Source: B16-G9 sp964400655 (lineage in GTDB: Bacteria; Bacteroidota; Bacteroidia; Bacteroidales; F082). From it: a stretch of 6,133 bases of DNA. Within the stretch, counting starts at the first letter, position 1; every line of letters starts with the position of its first letter. The stretch covers positions 1 through 6,133 of the forward strand of contig CAYNVN010000148.1 of NCBI GenBank assembly GCA_964400655.1, read 5' to 3'. The notes beneath the pieces were generated by a model. It was given only the letters and a program-made list of their open reading frames with translations, was not told where the DNA came from and searched no databases. Of the stretch, positions 1 through 6,133 are shown one piece after another. Position numbers and translations under genes: made by a program.

Positions 1-996
1 TTTTTCCTGCATCAGTTCCATAAACGGAGCTGCTTTTTCAGCGGTATCAAGGTCGATGGCAATCATGCCGCCGTATCCGAAGTCTTTGTTCATGAGTTTT
101 TCAAACAACTCAAAATTTGGGTGTTCCTTACATCCGGGATATTTGAAATTCAAGCCGGCTTCTTTAAATTTATGTGCAAGATACATGGCGTTTTCGCTGT
201 GTTTTTGCATACGGATATGCAGGGTACCCAAATTTTTAAGAATCATTGATGAGCGTAACGGGTCGAGTACCGGCCCCAGCAACATGGCTGTTCCCGTATT
301 TACATCGCTGATGTCGTTAATAAATTGTTCCGAAGCGCAAATGGCACCGGCAACCATATCGTTTTTCCCGTTAATAAATTTGGTCATGCTGTACACCACA
401 ATATCGGCACCCAGTTTTGCAGGAGATATGATCATGGGGGTAAAGGTGTTGTCAACCACCAGTTTGATACCGGTTCCTTTAATAATTTCGGCCAGTTGGG
501 GAATATCGGAAATTTGCAGCATGGGATTGGTCATGCTTTCGGTGTAAAGCACTTTGGTATTTGGACGGATGGCTTTGCGGATGCTGTCATGGTCTTCAAT
601 ATTGACGAAAGTAACATCGATATTGAATTTCTTCAGGTAGTTGTTTAAAAAAGCAAAAGTTCCGCCGTAGGTAGTAACACTGGTAATGATGTGGTCGCCC
701 GAATTGCACAACTGCAGCAGGGTGGTGGTAATGGCCCCCATTCCCGAGCCGGTTACCCACGCCATTTCGGTGCCCTCCATGGCTGCAAGCGCTTCTGATA
801 AATAGCGGTTGGTAGGGTTCCAGTGACGCGAATAGAGGAAACATCCCGGGGCTTCCCCGTGGAATGCGTTGATCATCTCTTCCTCTGACATAAAGGTAAA
901 TGTGGCCGAGTCGGTAATGGACGGGTTTACCCCGCCAAACTCACCAAATTGCTTTAAGTCTTGTATGGCCGATGCCGGATCGTGTTTTTTTATCAT
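1..996 (-). CDS. Methionine gamma-lyase-type PLP-dependent Cys/Met metabolism enzyme (3' end cut by window edge)
   Basis: This is a fold-type I PLP enzyme of the Cys/Met metabolism family. The likely reaction is alpha,gamma-elimination of methionine to methanethiol, 2-oxobutyrate and ammonia in the cytoplasm. The ATG at 996-994 opens 332 codons that stay open to the window start; family proteins run about 390-430 residues, so roughly 60-100 are missing. Visible motifs are YSRHWNPT (residues 55-62, Y55/R57 being cofactor-phosphate ligands from the partner subunit), GSGMGAI (83-89), TTYGGTF (108-114, Y110 stacking on PLP), VDNTF (181-185, D182 pairing with the pyridine N) and SMTKF (203-207, K206 the Schiff-base lysine). 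Later stretches LLGP (239-242) and YGYGG-like FGYGG (306-310) resemble, from memory, the plant-type methionine gamma-lyase branch. Residue 112 is Gly where the Pseudomonas-type enzyme has its hallmark Cys. The C-terminal substrate-carboxylate Arg lies outside the window. Cystathionine or O-acetylhomoserine enzymes remain alternatives; the family is certain, the exact reaction less so. Confidence 0.85.
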   Translation of the reverse strand, partial: MIKKHDPASAIQDLKQFGEFGGVNPSITDSATFTFMSEEEMINAFHGEAPGCFLYSRHWNPTNRYLSEALAAMEGTEMAWVTGSGMGAITTTLLQLCNSGDHIITSVTTYGGTFAFLNNYLKKFNIDVTFVNIEDHDSIRKAIRPNTKVLYTESMTNPMLQISDIPQLAEIIKGTGIKLVVDNTFTPMIISPAKLGADIVVYSMTKFINGKNDMVAGAICASEQFINDISDVNTGTAMLLGPVLDPLRSSMILKNLGTLHIRMQKHSENAMYLAHKFKEAGLNFKYPGCKEHPNFELFEKLMNKDFGYGGMIAIDLDTAEKAAPFMELMQEK

Positions 997-1024
997 TTGT
1001 AAGCTGTTTTTAAAGTTATCGATA

Positions 1025-1032
1025 CAAAAATA
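1025..1032 (-). promoter_or_regulatory. Probable Bacteroidota-type -7 promoter element for the methionine gamma-lyase-like gene
   Basis: Read on the minus strand, this is TATTTTTG, an exact match to the Bacteroidota primary-sigma -7 consensus TAnnTTTG. It lies 28 bases upstream of the ATG at 996, which would give a short leader of roughly 20 bases. No well-spaced -33 TTTG is visible: the nearest clear TTTG is about 26 bases further upstream, longer than usual. The call rests on the -7 match and its position in a divergent spacer. Confidence 0.45.
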
Positions 1033-1073
1033 CGCAACAATCACTATTTTCGCTTTGACAAACTCTATTTAAA

Positions 1074-2897
1074 ATGGATTTGAATATGCGGCCGAAAACG
1101 TTTTGGGTGGCAGTTGCCGGTTTAACCCTGCTGCTGTTTTTTACGGTGAATTTTGTTTGGCCCGATGATGATTTTCGCATCCGAACCATTGACGGCGACG
1201 GCAGAGGCTACTACGACTACCTGCCAACCCTTTTGTTATACCATACTGTTGACTTTAAAAAGACCTTTGAGTTTGAAAAGGCAAATCATCCGCCCGGTTA
1301 TCTGGGGCATAATTTCCATAAGGTAAACGGTGTTTACATCAATAAGTTTACGGTGGGAACATCGTTGATGATGTTGCCCTTTTTTCTTGTTGCGCACGTT
1401 CTCTCTCCGCTTTTGGGGCTTCCTGCCGACGGCTATTCACTACTCTATCAATATGAAATTGCGCTGGCGGCACTGTTTTGGCTTTGGGTGGGTTTGTTCT
1501 TTTTATGGAGGTTACTAAAGAGTTACCGTATATCCGATAACATTGGTTTTGGGATCATGCTTTTTTTGATTACGGGAACCAATTTGTTGCATTATGCCTT
1601 GGTAGATGTGGCTTTTTCGCATGTCTATTCCTTTGCTGCCATTGCCGCCTTTTTATATTCAGTAAGACGATTGTTAACCGGTTTTACTTTGGCACAACTG
1701 GCAACAGCAGCATTTTTGTTCGGGTGGGTTGTGTTGATTCGACCGGTGAACGCAATGGTATTGTTAGCCATTCCTTTTTTATCGTTTAAACCTGAGGTGT
1801 TTAAACAACTTTTGATTTTTACGGTTAGCCCCGTAAAGAATCTGGTGACCGCTTTGGCGATGTTTGCACTGGGAATTATGCCGCAACTGGTTATAAACTA
1901 TTTGCAAACGGGTAACCCCGTTGTTTACGGATATAAAGGGGAGGGCTTTTATTTCTTGAATCCTCATATTACCGGTTTTTTATTCAGTTACAAAAAGGGA
2001 TGGTTTGTTTACACTCCGTTGATGTTGTTGTTAATACCTGCTGTTTTGTCGTTGTATAAAAGGTCGTTGTACGTTTTTATAACCTTCGGTATCTTTTTGC
2101 TGCTGTTGCTTTATCTGTTTTCATCGTGGTGGAACTGGTATTACGGCGACGGGTTCGGTATGCGCCCCATGGTTGATTATTATGCCCTGTTTGCTTTGGT
2201 TATTGCATTATGGATAACAAAACTTAAACCTGTAATAAGAAAATGGATTTTGGTTGTTTCCGTTTTGTTGGCGGCGTTGAACATCGTTCAAACATACCAG
2301 TATTTTAAAGGTATTATTCATGTAGATTCCATGAATAAACAGGCGTACCGCTATCTGTTTTTAAAAACTTCCGATAAGTACCGTAACGTTGTGGCTCCTG
2401 CCGATGAATTTTTCTATGGTAAGTTATCGGAAAAACCGTTGCTTATTTCAACAAATGACTTTGAGGGATCGACGGAAAGGTGGAGTAAGGCAGGTAATAT
2501 TGCGGTAAGTAAGTTTAGGCAGGAAGACCACTGTTTAAAAATGGATGACAAAACAGCGTTCAGCTCCTCGTTTCAATTTACTGCCAATGAACAAATGGCA
2601 GACAAACGCCTTTATCTGATAATAAAAAGCGAAGTGCTGGAGCCGGTTGAAAATGCCGCTTTAAAAGCACTGTTTGTGGTAGATGTTCATAACGATAAGG
2701 GGGAGTTGAAGTTTTATAAAGCATTTCCTGTTAAGGCGTTGCCCGATACGCTTACCAACAAATGGACGGCTGCGCACAAAGGTGTTGTTTTGCCTCTGCT
2801 AAATTATGGCGACAGGGTGAAATGCTATATCTGGAATAAAGAAAAAACCCGCTTTTTTATTGATAATATGGAGGTTGTTTTATACGAAATTTACTGA
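1074..2897 (+). CDS. Multi-pass membrane protein, GT-C glycosyltransferase-like, with soluble C-terminal domain
   Basis: I cannot assign a named family, but the protein resembles the GT-C (family 39-like) polytopic glycosyltransferases that use lipid-linked sugars at the outer face of the inner membrane. About 11 hydrophobic helices fall between residues 8 and 405, including about 8-28, 126-147, 208-235, 254-275, 331-349 and 389-405. The first external loop has DGDGRGYYDYLP (40-51); acidic residues in that loop are catalytic in GT-C enzymes. Other marks are KFTVGTSLMMLPFF (91-104), FSHVYSF (181-187), IRPVN (222-226), SYKKGWFVYTPL (305-316) and the aromatic WWNWYYGDGFGMRP (352-365). Residues about 415-607 are soluble, beta-rich and start with NDFEG (461-465), as in carbohydrate-binding-like sandwich domains. 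The start ATG at 1074 has an in-frame alternative at 1086 (Met5), just before the first helix; the leader does not discriminate. It is divergent from the upstream PLP-enzyme gene, and a separate promoter match precedes arcC, so an operon with arcC is not needed. Acceptor and sugar are unknown. Confidence 0.7.
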   Translation: MDLNMRPKTFWVAVAGLTLLLFFTVNFVWPDDDFRIRTIDGDGRGYYDYLPTLLLYHTVDFKKTFEFEKANHPPGYLGHNFHKVNGVYINKFTVGTSLMMLPFFLVAHVLSPLLGLPADGYSLLYQYEIALAALFWLWVGLFFLWRLLKSYRISDNIGFGIMLFLITGTNLLHYALVDVAFSHVYSFAAIAAFLYSVRRLLTGFTLAQLATAAFLFGWVVLIRPVNAMVLLAIPFLSFKPEVFKQLLIFTVSPVKNLVTALAMFALGIMPQLVINYLQTGNPVVYGYKGEGFYFLNPHITGFLFSYKKGWFVYTPLMLLLIPAVLSLYKRSLYVFITFGIFLLLLLYLFSSWWNWYYGDGFGMRPMVDYYALFALVIALWITKLKPVIRKWILVVSVLLAALNIVQTYQYFKGIIHVDSMNKQAYRYLFLKTSDKYRNVVAPADEFFYGKLSEKPLLISTNDFEGSTERWSKAGNIAVSKFRQEDHCLKMDDKTAFSSSFQFTANEQMADKRLYLIIKSEVLEPVENAALKALFVVDVHNDKGELKFYKAFPVKALPDTLTNKWTAAHKGVVLPLLNYGDRVKCYIWNKEKTRFFIDNMEVVLYEIY

Positions 2898-2935
2898 GTT
2901 TACTTTTCTTTAACCTTTTGTTTCGGTAAAAACAG

Positions 2936-2943
2936 TAACTTTG
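2936..2943 (+). promoter_or_regulatory. Probable Bacteroidota-type -7 promoter element for arcC
   Basis: TAACTTTG matches the Bacteroidota -7 consensus TAnnTTTG exactly. A TTTG at 2917-2920 could serve as the -33 box, but the gap of 15 bases is slightly short. The predicted transcript would begin near 2949-2951, leaving about 30 bases before the ATG at 2980. This placement also argues against the earlier in-frame TTG at 2941, which lies inside the element. It suggests arcC can be transcribed independently of the membrane-protein gene that ends at 2897. Confidence 0.5.
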
Positions 2944-2979
2944 CTCTCCTTTTTCCGGAAATTTTTAAAAATACTGAAT

Positions 2980-3924
2980 ATGAATAAATTAGCTGTAGTT
3001 GCCTTTGGTGGAAATGCGCTGTTAAGAGCGGGTCAAAAAGGCACCATTGACGAACAGGAAGAAAACGCATTCCTTGCAAGTAAAAATCTTGTTAAGCTAT
3101 TAAATAAAAATTACAATCTTGTTTTAACACACGGCAACGGTCCTCAGGTTGGTAATATCCTGTTGGCAAACACCGCAGGAAATAAACTTTACGGAATTCC
3201 GGATATGCCCCTTGATATAAGTGTGGCTTATTCACAGGGGTTTATCGGCTATATTCTTGAACAGCAGCTTCGTAATGTGCTGATGCAGGAAGATATGGAC
3301 AGAGATATTATTACCATTATTACCGAGGTGTTGGTAAACAAAGATGATCCTGCGTTTTCCAATCCCACAAAACCGGTGGGCCCTTATTATACCAAAGAAG
3401 AGGCGGAGGCTATGGCAAAAGAGACCGGTTCGGTTTTTAAAGAAGATGCCCGTGGCAGAGGATGGCGTAAAGTGGTGGCTTCGCCGCAGCCAATGGTTAT
3501 TTTCAATCGGCGTACCATTGAAAAAATTGCCCGCGAGGAGCATATTGTAATTGCTGTTGGAGGTGGAGGTATTCCCTGTTTTTATAAAGAGGAGAATAAA
3601 CTACAGGGTATTGATGCGGTAATTGATAAAGACCTTGCATCTTCGTTGCTGGCTTCGCAAATACGGGCCGATAAACTCTTTATTTTAACCGATATTCCGA
3701 AAGTTTACATCAATTTTAATACACCTCAGGAAAAGGCTTTGGACAGAATTAACATTGCCGATGCAAAGAGATATCTGCAGGAGGGACAGTTTGGTGAAGG
3801 AAGTATGGCTCCGAAAATAAATGCTGCGGTTCAATTTGTTGAACGTACGGGTAAAGATGCCATTATTACCGAAACCACCTTGCTCGGAGTGGATAACGGA
3901 GGTACGAGGATTACGATGGTGTAA
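2980..3924 (+). CDS. arcC: Carbamate kinase
   Basis: This cytoplasmic enzyme of the amino-acid-kinase fold transfers phosphate between carbamoyl phosphate and ADP, usually forming ATP, ammonia and CO2 in arginine, citrulline, agmatine or ureide fermentation. The 314 residues equal the family's normal length and all signature blocks are intact: FGGNAL (9-14), THGNGPQVGN (50-59), SQGFIGY (85-91), PTKPVGPYY (129-137), DARGRGWRKVV (156-166), AVGGGGIPCF (192-201), DAVIDKDLASSLLA (212-225) and GSMAPKI (274-280). The lysines in KPVGP, DKD and APK correspond to the conserved active-site lysines. The start is placed at the ATG at 2980 because MNKLAVVAFGG matches the family N-terminus; an in-frame TTG at 2941 would add 13 unsupported residues and overlaps the promoter match. 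No arginine deiminase or ornithine carbamoyltransferase gene is in the window, so the carbamoyl-phosphate source is unknown. The stop lies 3 bases from the converging stop of the permease gene. Identification is secure. Confidence 0.96.
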   Translation: MNKLAVVAFGGNALLRAGQKGTIDEQEENAFLASKNLVKLLNKNYNLVLTHGNGPQVGNILLANTAGNKLYGIPDMPLDISVAYSQGFIGYILEQQLRNVLMQEDMDRDIITIITEVLVNKDDPAFSNPTKPVGPYYTKEEAEAMAKETGSVFKEDARGRGWRKVVASPQPMVIFNRRTIEKIAREEHIVIAVGGGGIPCFYKEENKLQGIDAVIDKDLASSLLASQIRADKLFILTDIPKVYINFNTPQEKALDRINIADAKRYLQEGQFGEGSMAPKINAAVQFVERTGKDAIITETTLLGVDNGGTRITMV

Positions 3925-3927
3925 CGG

Positions 3928-6045
3928 TTATAGCCCCTTTACAAGCCTTTTAAATTTACTTACGGTTTTTACAAGAATAACCGAACATTGGGCATTACGG
4001 GCCAGCTGATACGGAAGCGACTCTTCAAAGGCACTTTCGCTTTTGAGTTGCTCGGTACCCACTATAAGCGCATCAAGTTCGGCAGAAGCCTTAAGAAGGT
4101 CGGCAAGCGGATCGTTGCTTACGTTAACGCTCAATTCGTAAAGGGAGGGAGAGTTGAACGTGGATAAACTCTCTATCATCAGTTTGTCGGCACGTTTTTT
4201 TTGCCGTTTGGAGTAGTTTTCGGGGAGGTATGTTTTCATTATTACCCGTGCCTTGTATTTTTCGGCCACCGCCGTGGCACACATCAACATCAGGTTAATA
4301 TTGCCTGCACCGTGAATGTACACACCGATTTTTTCAGGTTTAAAGTTCTCGCTTTTTATCTTTAGGTTAAGAACAATTACATCGGTATAGGCATTTTTCA
4401 ATACTTTAATCAATATACCCGGTTTGCCGTCCAGTTCGGGTTTTGGAAATCCCATAATAATAAGATGGCTTTTCTCTTCTTCGGCAACGGTAATAATTCC
4501 TTTTGCAACGCTGTGCGATGCCCTGATGATGGGCGTTATCTTTATCCCTTTGTCTTTTGCCAGCTCAACACTGCGTTTTATCACATCAAGGGTCTCTTTG
4601 GCATCCGACAAAGCATCGTAAAAGTTCATGCTTAAAGGAACGTTTTTGATGGCCAGCACCACCACTTCGCCTCCCTTTTTGGCCAGCAGTGTATCCGAAA
4701 ACATCAGCAAAGCCTTTTGTGTTTCGGGATTGGACATGGTAACAATTACCTTGTTCGACTTGAAAAATGAAAACTGCTTTTCATCGTTCAAAACAATGTT
4801 TAATCCCTCTTTGGCGTTTTTGGCCCGTTTCTTTGAATAGAAAAAATAGATGGCAGCACCAATCAGCGCAAGTTGTTGCCCGAAAGCAAGTGATACCACC
4901 CCAAGGCTCATTAATAAGCCGAGATTAATTAATAAGGTTATATGGGGTAGATAGAGTTTCCATTTGGCTTTGGGTTTTACCGACGGATTTTCCTTGTAAA
5001 TTTTTCTTAATGCCAGCGAAACGGGCAACAGCGAAAGGATAAGGCTGAAGTTTGCCGCTTTGGCAATAAAGTTAATTTCCGATGATAACAAAATAACCCC
5101 GATAATTCCGGCACCAATCAGCAGTGCCATTTTCGGCTGTTTGGTTTTTTCGTCGAGCTTTCCAAGCTTATCGGGAAAGAACCTGTCTTTTCCCATGGTG
5201 TAGATTTGCCGGCTTTGCGATACCAGTGTGCTGCTCAACGCACCCAGCGATGCAAGTACACCACCCGCCGAGATGAAAATCCACCCCTTTCCTGATAAAG
5301 CTTTATTGGCAACCAGCACCAGCGGGGCGCTGCTTTCCGAAAGTTCTTTCCACGGAATGGTCAGTATAGCGGCAATGGCCACAAACAGGTTCAGCGCAAT
5401 GCTGATAATCATTGAGATGATCATTGCCTTAGGAATGGTTCTTTCGGGTTTCACAATTTCATCGGCGTTGTTGGCAATAAGCTGGTAACCGAAAAAGGAG
5501 ATATAAATAATGGAGATGGCTCCGAAAGTCCCGCCAAATCCTTTTGGGAAGGCCGGTTCGGCCAGTTTGGGATTTAAGTGAAAAAAGGAAATTACGATTA
5601 AAAACAACAGTATGGCCACATTTCCCCAAATAATCCAGTTTTGTAAGTTGAATTTGCTGTTTCCCGAAGGCCGCAAGTTGATTAGGGCCAGAAGGATGGT
5701 TATTCCTGCTGCGGTTAACCGTATTTCAAATGATGTGAGACTTATTCCTGTTAACGAAGCGGCATACTCGGCAAAACCAATGGCATAAATGCCGCTGGCG
5801 AAAAGACTGCCCAGGGCCAGAAACCAGCCGGTAGTAAAACCACCGATGCTGCCCAAAACATCATAAACAGCGCGGGCAAAGAGACAAGACTCCTTGTTGA
5901 AAGGATGGTTCAGGGCTCCCGGGAGCTGTTGTGCGGGATAACCACTGATCCACATTTCGGCCATTGTGTTGCTTTCGGGCTGGGCGGCATATATACCGAA
6001 GTATTTTCTGATGTAGTTTTCAGAATTGCACCCATTGATATACAC
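3928..6045 (-). CDS. APC-superfamily amino-acid permease with two C-terminal USP-like domains; native N-terminus missing
   Basis: This is an inner-membrane amino-acid transporter of the APC superfamily fused to tandem universal-stress-protein-like domains. The open frame is 705 codons from an ATG at 6045, but only from about residue 54 (near 5886) does it read as permease. Residues 55-95 match the region around TM3 (LFARAVYD, then GFAEY at 90-94). About 10 helices follow (68-95, 108-125, 134-155, 170-192, 207-228, 254-273, 305-321, 330-346, 364-388, 391-405), two fewer than the usual 12, so TM1-TM2 with the substrate-binding unwound TM1 motif are absent. Family motifs include NNADEIVKPERTIPKA (192-207) and SRQIYTMGKDRFFP (278-291). 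USP-like domain 1 spans about 430-562 and domain 2 about 570-695; neither has a canonical G-2X-G-9X-G(S/T) nucleotide motif, so a sensing role is uncertain. Residues 1-53 are antisense to the acyl-CoA synthetase fragment on the plus strand and are probably not real. As it stands the product is unlikely to transport. Substrate is not predictable. Confidence 0.85.
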   Translation of the reverse strand: MYINGCNSENYIRKYFGIYAAQPESNTMAEMWISGYPAQQLPGALNHPFNKESCLFARAVYDVLGSIGGFTTGWFLALGSLFASGIYAIGFAEYAASLTGISLTSFEIRLTAAGITILLALINLRPSGNSKFNLQNWIIWGNVAILLFLIVISFFHLNPKLAEPAFPKGFGGTFGAISIIYISFFGYQLIANNADEIVKPERTIPKAMIISMIISIALNLFVAIAAILTIPWKELSESSAPLVLVANKALSGKGWIFISAGGVLASLGALSSTLVSQSRQIYTMGKDRFFPDKLGKLDEKTKQPKMALLIGAGIIGVILLSSEINFIAKAANFSLILSLLPVSLALRKIYKENPSVKPKAKWKLYLPHITLLINLGLLMSLGVVSLAFGQQLALIGAAIYFFYSKKRAKNAKEGLNIVLNDEKQFSFFKSNKVIVTMSNPETQKALLMFSDTLLAKKGGEVVVLAIKNVPLSMNFYDALSDAKETLDVIKRSVELAKDKGIKITPIIRASHSVAKGIITVAEEEKSHLIIMGFPKPELDGKPGILIKVLKNAYTDVIVLNLKIKSENFKPEKIGVYIHGAGNINLMLMCATAVAEKYKARVIMKTYLPENYSKRQKKRADKLMIESLSTFNSPSLYELSVNVSNDPLADLLKASAELDALIVGTEQLKSESAFEESLPYQLARNAQCSVILVKTVSKFKRLVKGL
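5875..5895. other. Breakpoint joining two truncated genes in opposite orientation
   Basis: Permease-like sequence on the minus strand ends at about 5881-5886 (LFARAVYD lies just inside). ATP-grasp-like sequence on the plus strand begins at about 5884-5890 (TRLLVERMV). Both are internal parts of their genes, so neither boundary is a natural gene end. No insertion-sequence end, terminal inverted repeat or tRNA-type attachment sequence is visible at the join. It is either a genuine rearrangement or a chimeric join from amplification or assembly. The position is good to roughly 10 bases because it rests on where recognisable family sequence stops. Confidence 0.75.
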
Positions 6046-6133
6046 CAGGCCGAGTCAATGACATACTGCATAAAGGGGAAAAATTTACTTTCTTCTTTCC
6101 GGGGGATGCCACCAGCCGACAGGAAAAAGATTG
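5884..6133 (+). CDS. Fragment of ADP-forming acyl-CoA (acetate-CoA) synthetase, ATP-grasp domain; lacks 5' end and runs off window
   Basis: The enzyme family converts acyl-CoA, ADP and phosphate to the acid, ATP and CoA. The ATP-grasp (beta-type) domain binds nucleotide. The plus-strand frame is open from 5755 to the window end without a stop. From about 5887 it reads as the second half of the ATP-grasp domain: VERMVQG (5896-5916), ELLCG (5923-5937), DPHFG (5947-5961), then the hallmark FGLGGIYTEV (5974-6003), FRIAPID (6019-6039) and, further on, FRGMPPAD (6097-6120). That run of conserved blocks in correct order and spacing makes the family clear. The first in-frame ATG is at 5905, inside the conserved domain, so there is no native start here; codons 5755-5880 are the antisense of the permease. 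Whether the intact protein was a stand-alone beta subunit, an alpha-beta fusion or a protein acetyltransferase with the same domain cannot be told from this piece. Confidence 0.8.

Noticed and set aside
56..648. Plus-strand open frames of 163 and 107 codons (and others opposite the permease).
   Set aside because: They are antisense to well-conserved coding sequence of the PLP enzyme or the permease and show no family features.
1045..1052. TATTTTCG as a -7 element for the membrane-protein gene at 1074.
   Set aside because: It has one mismatch to TAnnTTTG at a core position and no suitable -33 box. It is possible but too weak to list as a feature.
1055..1060. TTGACA, identical to the classical sigma70 -35 box, upstream of the membrane-protein gene.
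   Set aside because: It lies only 13 bases before the ATG, leaving no room for a -10 box and start site, and Bacteroidota do not use that consensus.
2898..2935. TTTAC...GTAAA pairing after the membrane-protein stop as a terminator.
   Set aside because: The stem is five A/T-rich pairs with a loop of more than 20 bases and no following T-run, so it is not a credible hairpin.
2941..2979. Upstream in-frame TTG start for arcC, adding 13 residues.
   Set aside because: Carbamate kinases begin right at the MNKLAVVAFGGNAL-type segment, the ATG at 2980 gives the normal length, and the TTG lies inside a promoter -7 match.
5908..6071. On the minus strand, stretches such as KYFGI, MAEMW and SGYP look like the start of a mannose-6-phosphate isomerase, broken by frameshifts.
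   Set aside because: The likeness needs several frame changes. The plus strand over the same bases reads without interruption as a conserved ATP-grasp domain, which explains the sequence far better.

Overview
The window looks like chromosome of a Bacteroidota member, probably a fermentative, amino-acid-using one. The evidence is moderately A+T-rich DNA, weak A-rich leaders in place of strong Shine-Dalgarno sites, two exact matches to the Bacteroidota -7 promoter consensus TAnnTTTG, and protein families typical of the group. Naming the phylum is inference; no rRNA or other phylogenetic marker is present.

Layout. (1) 1-996, minus strand: most of a PLP-dependent methionine gamma-lyase-type enzyme, with its C-terminus cut off by the window start. 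(2) 997-1073: a short divergent promoter region. (3) 1074-2897, plus: a large multi-pass membrane protein with GT-C glycosyltransferase-like features and a soluble C-terminal domain. (4) 2898-2979: a spacer with a good promoter match. (5) 2980-3924, plus: a complete carbamate kinase (arcC). (6) 3928 to about 5886, minus: an APC-superfamily amino-acid permease carrying two C-terminal universal-stress-protein-like domains, converging tail-to-tail on arcC. (7) About 5884-6133, plus: an internal fragment of the ATP-grasp domain of an ADP-forming acyl-CoA synthetase, running off the window end. There is no tRNA, rRNA, CRISPR array, insertion sequence or recognisable mobile element, and no gene-free stretch over 300 bases.

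The most notable feature is the join near 5880. The permease has lost its N-terminus (the first two membrane helices) exactly where a headless ATP-grasp fragment begins on the opposite strand. The permease open frame continues to an ATG at 6045, but those extra ~53 residues are the antisense of the ATP-grasp coding sequence, not permease. This is either a real inversion/deletion breakpoint that broke two genes or a chimeric join made during amplification or assembly; the sequence alone cannot decide, and an artefact is at least as likely.

Functional links (inference): methionine gamma-lyase yields 2-oxobutyrate and ammonia, carbamate kinase makes ATP from carbamoyl phosphate, the permease could import amino acids, and an ADP-forming acyl-CoA synthetase makes ATP from acyl-CoA. 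Together they fit energy-yielding amino-acid fermentation, but these genes are not one operon and the last one may not be native to this position. I see no clear sign of a previously undescribed system.
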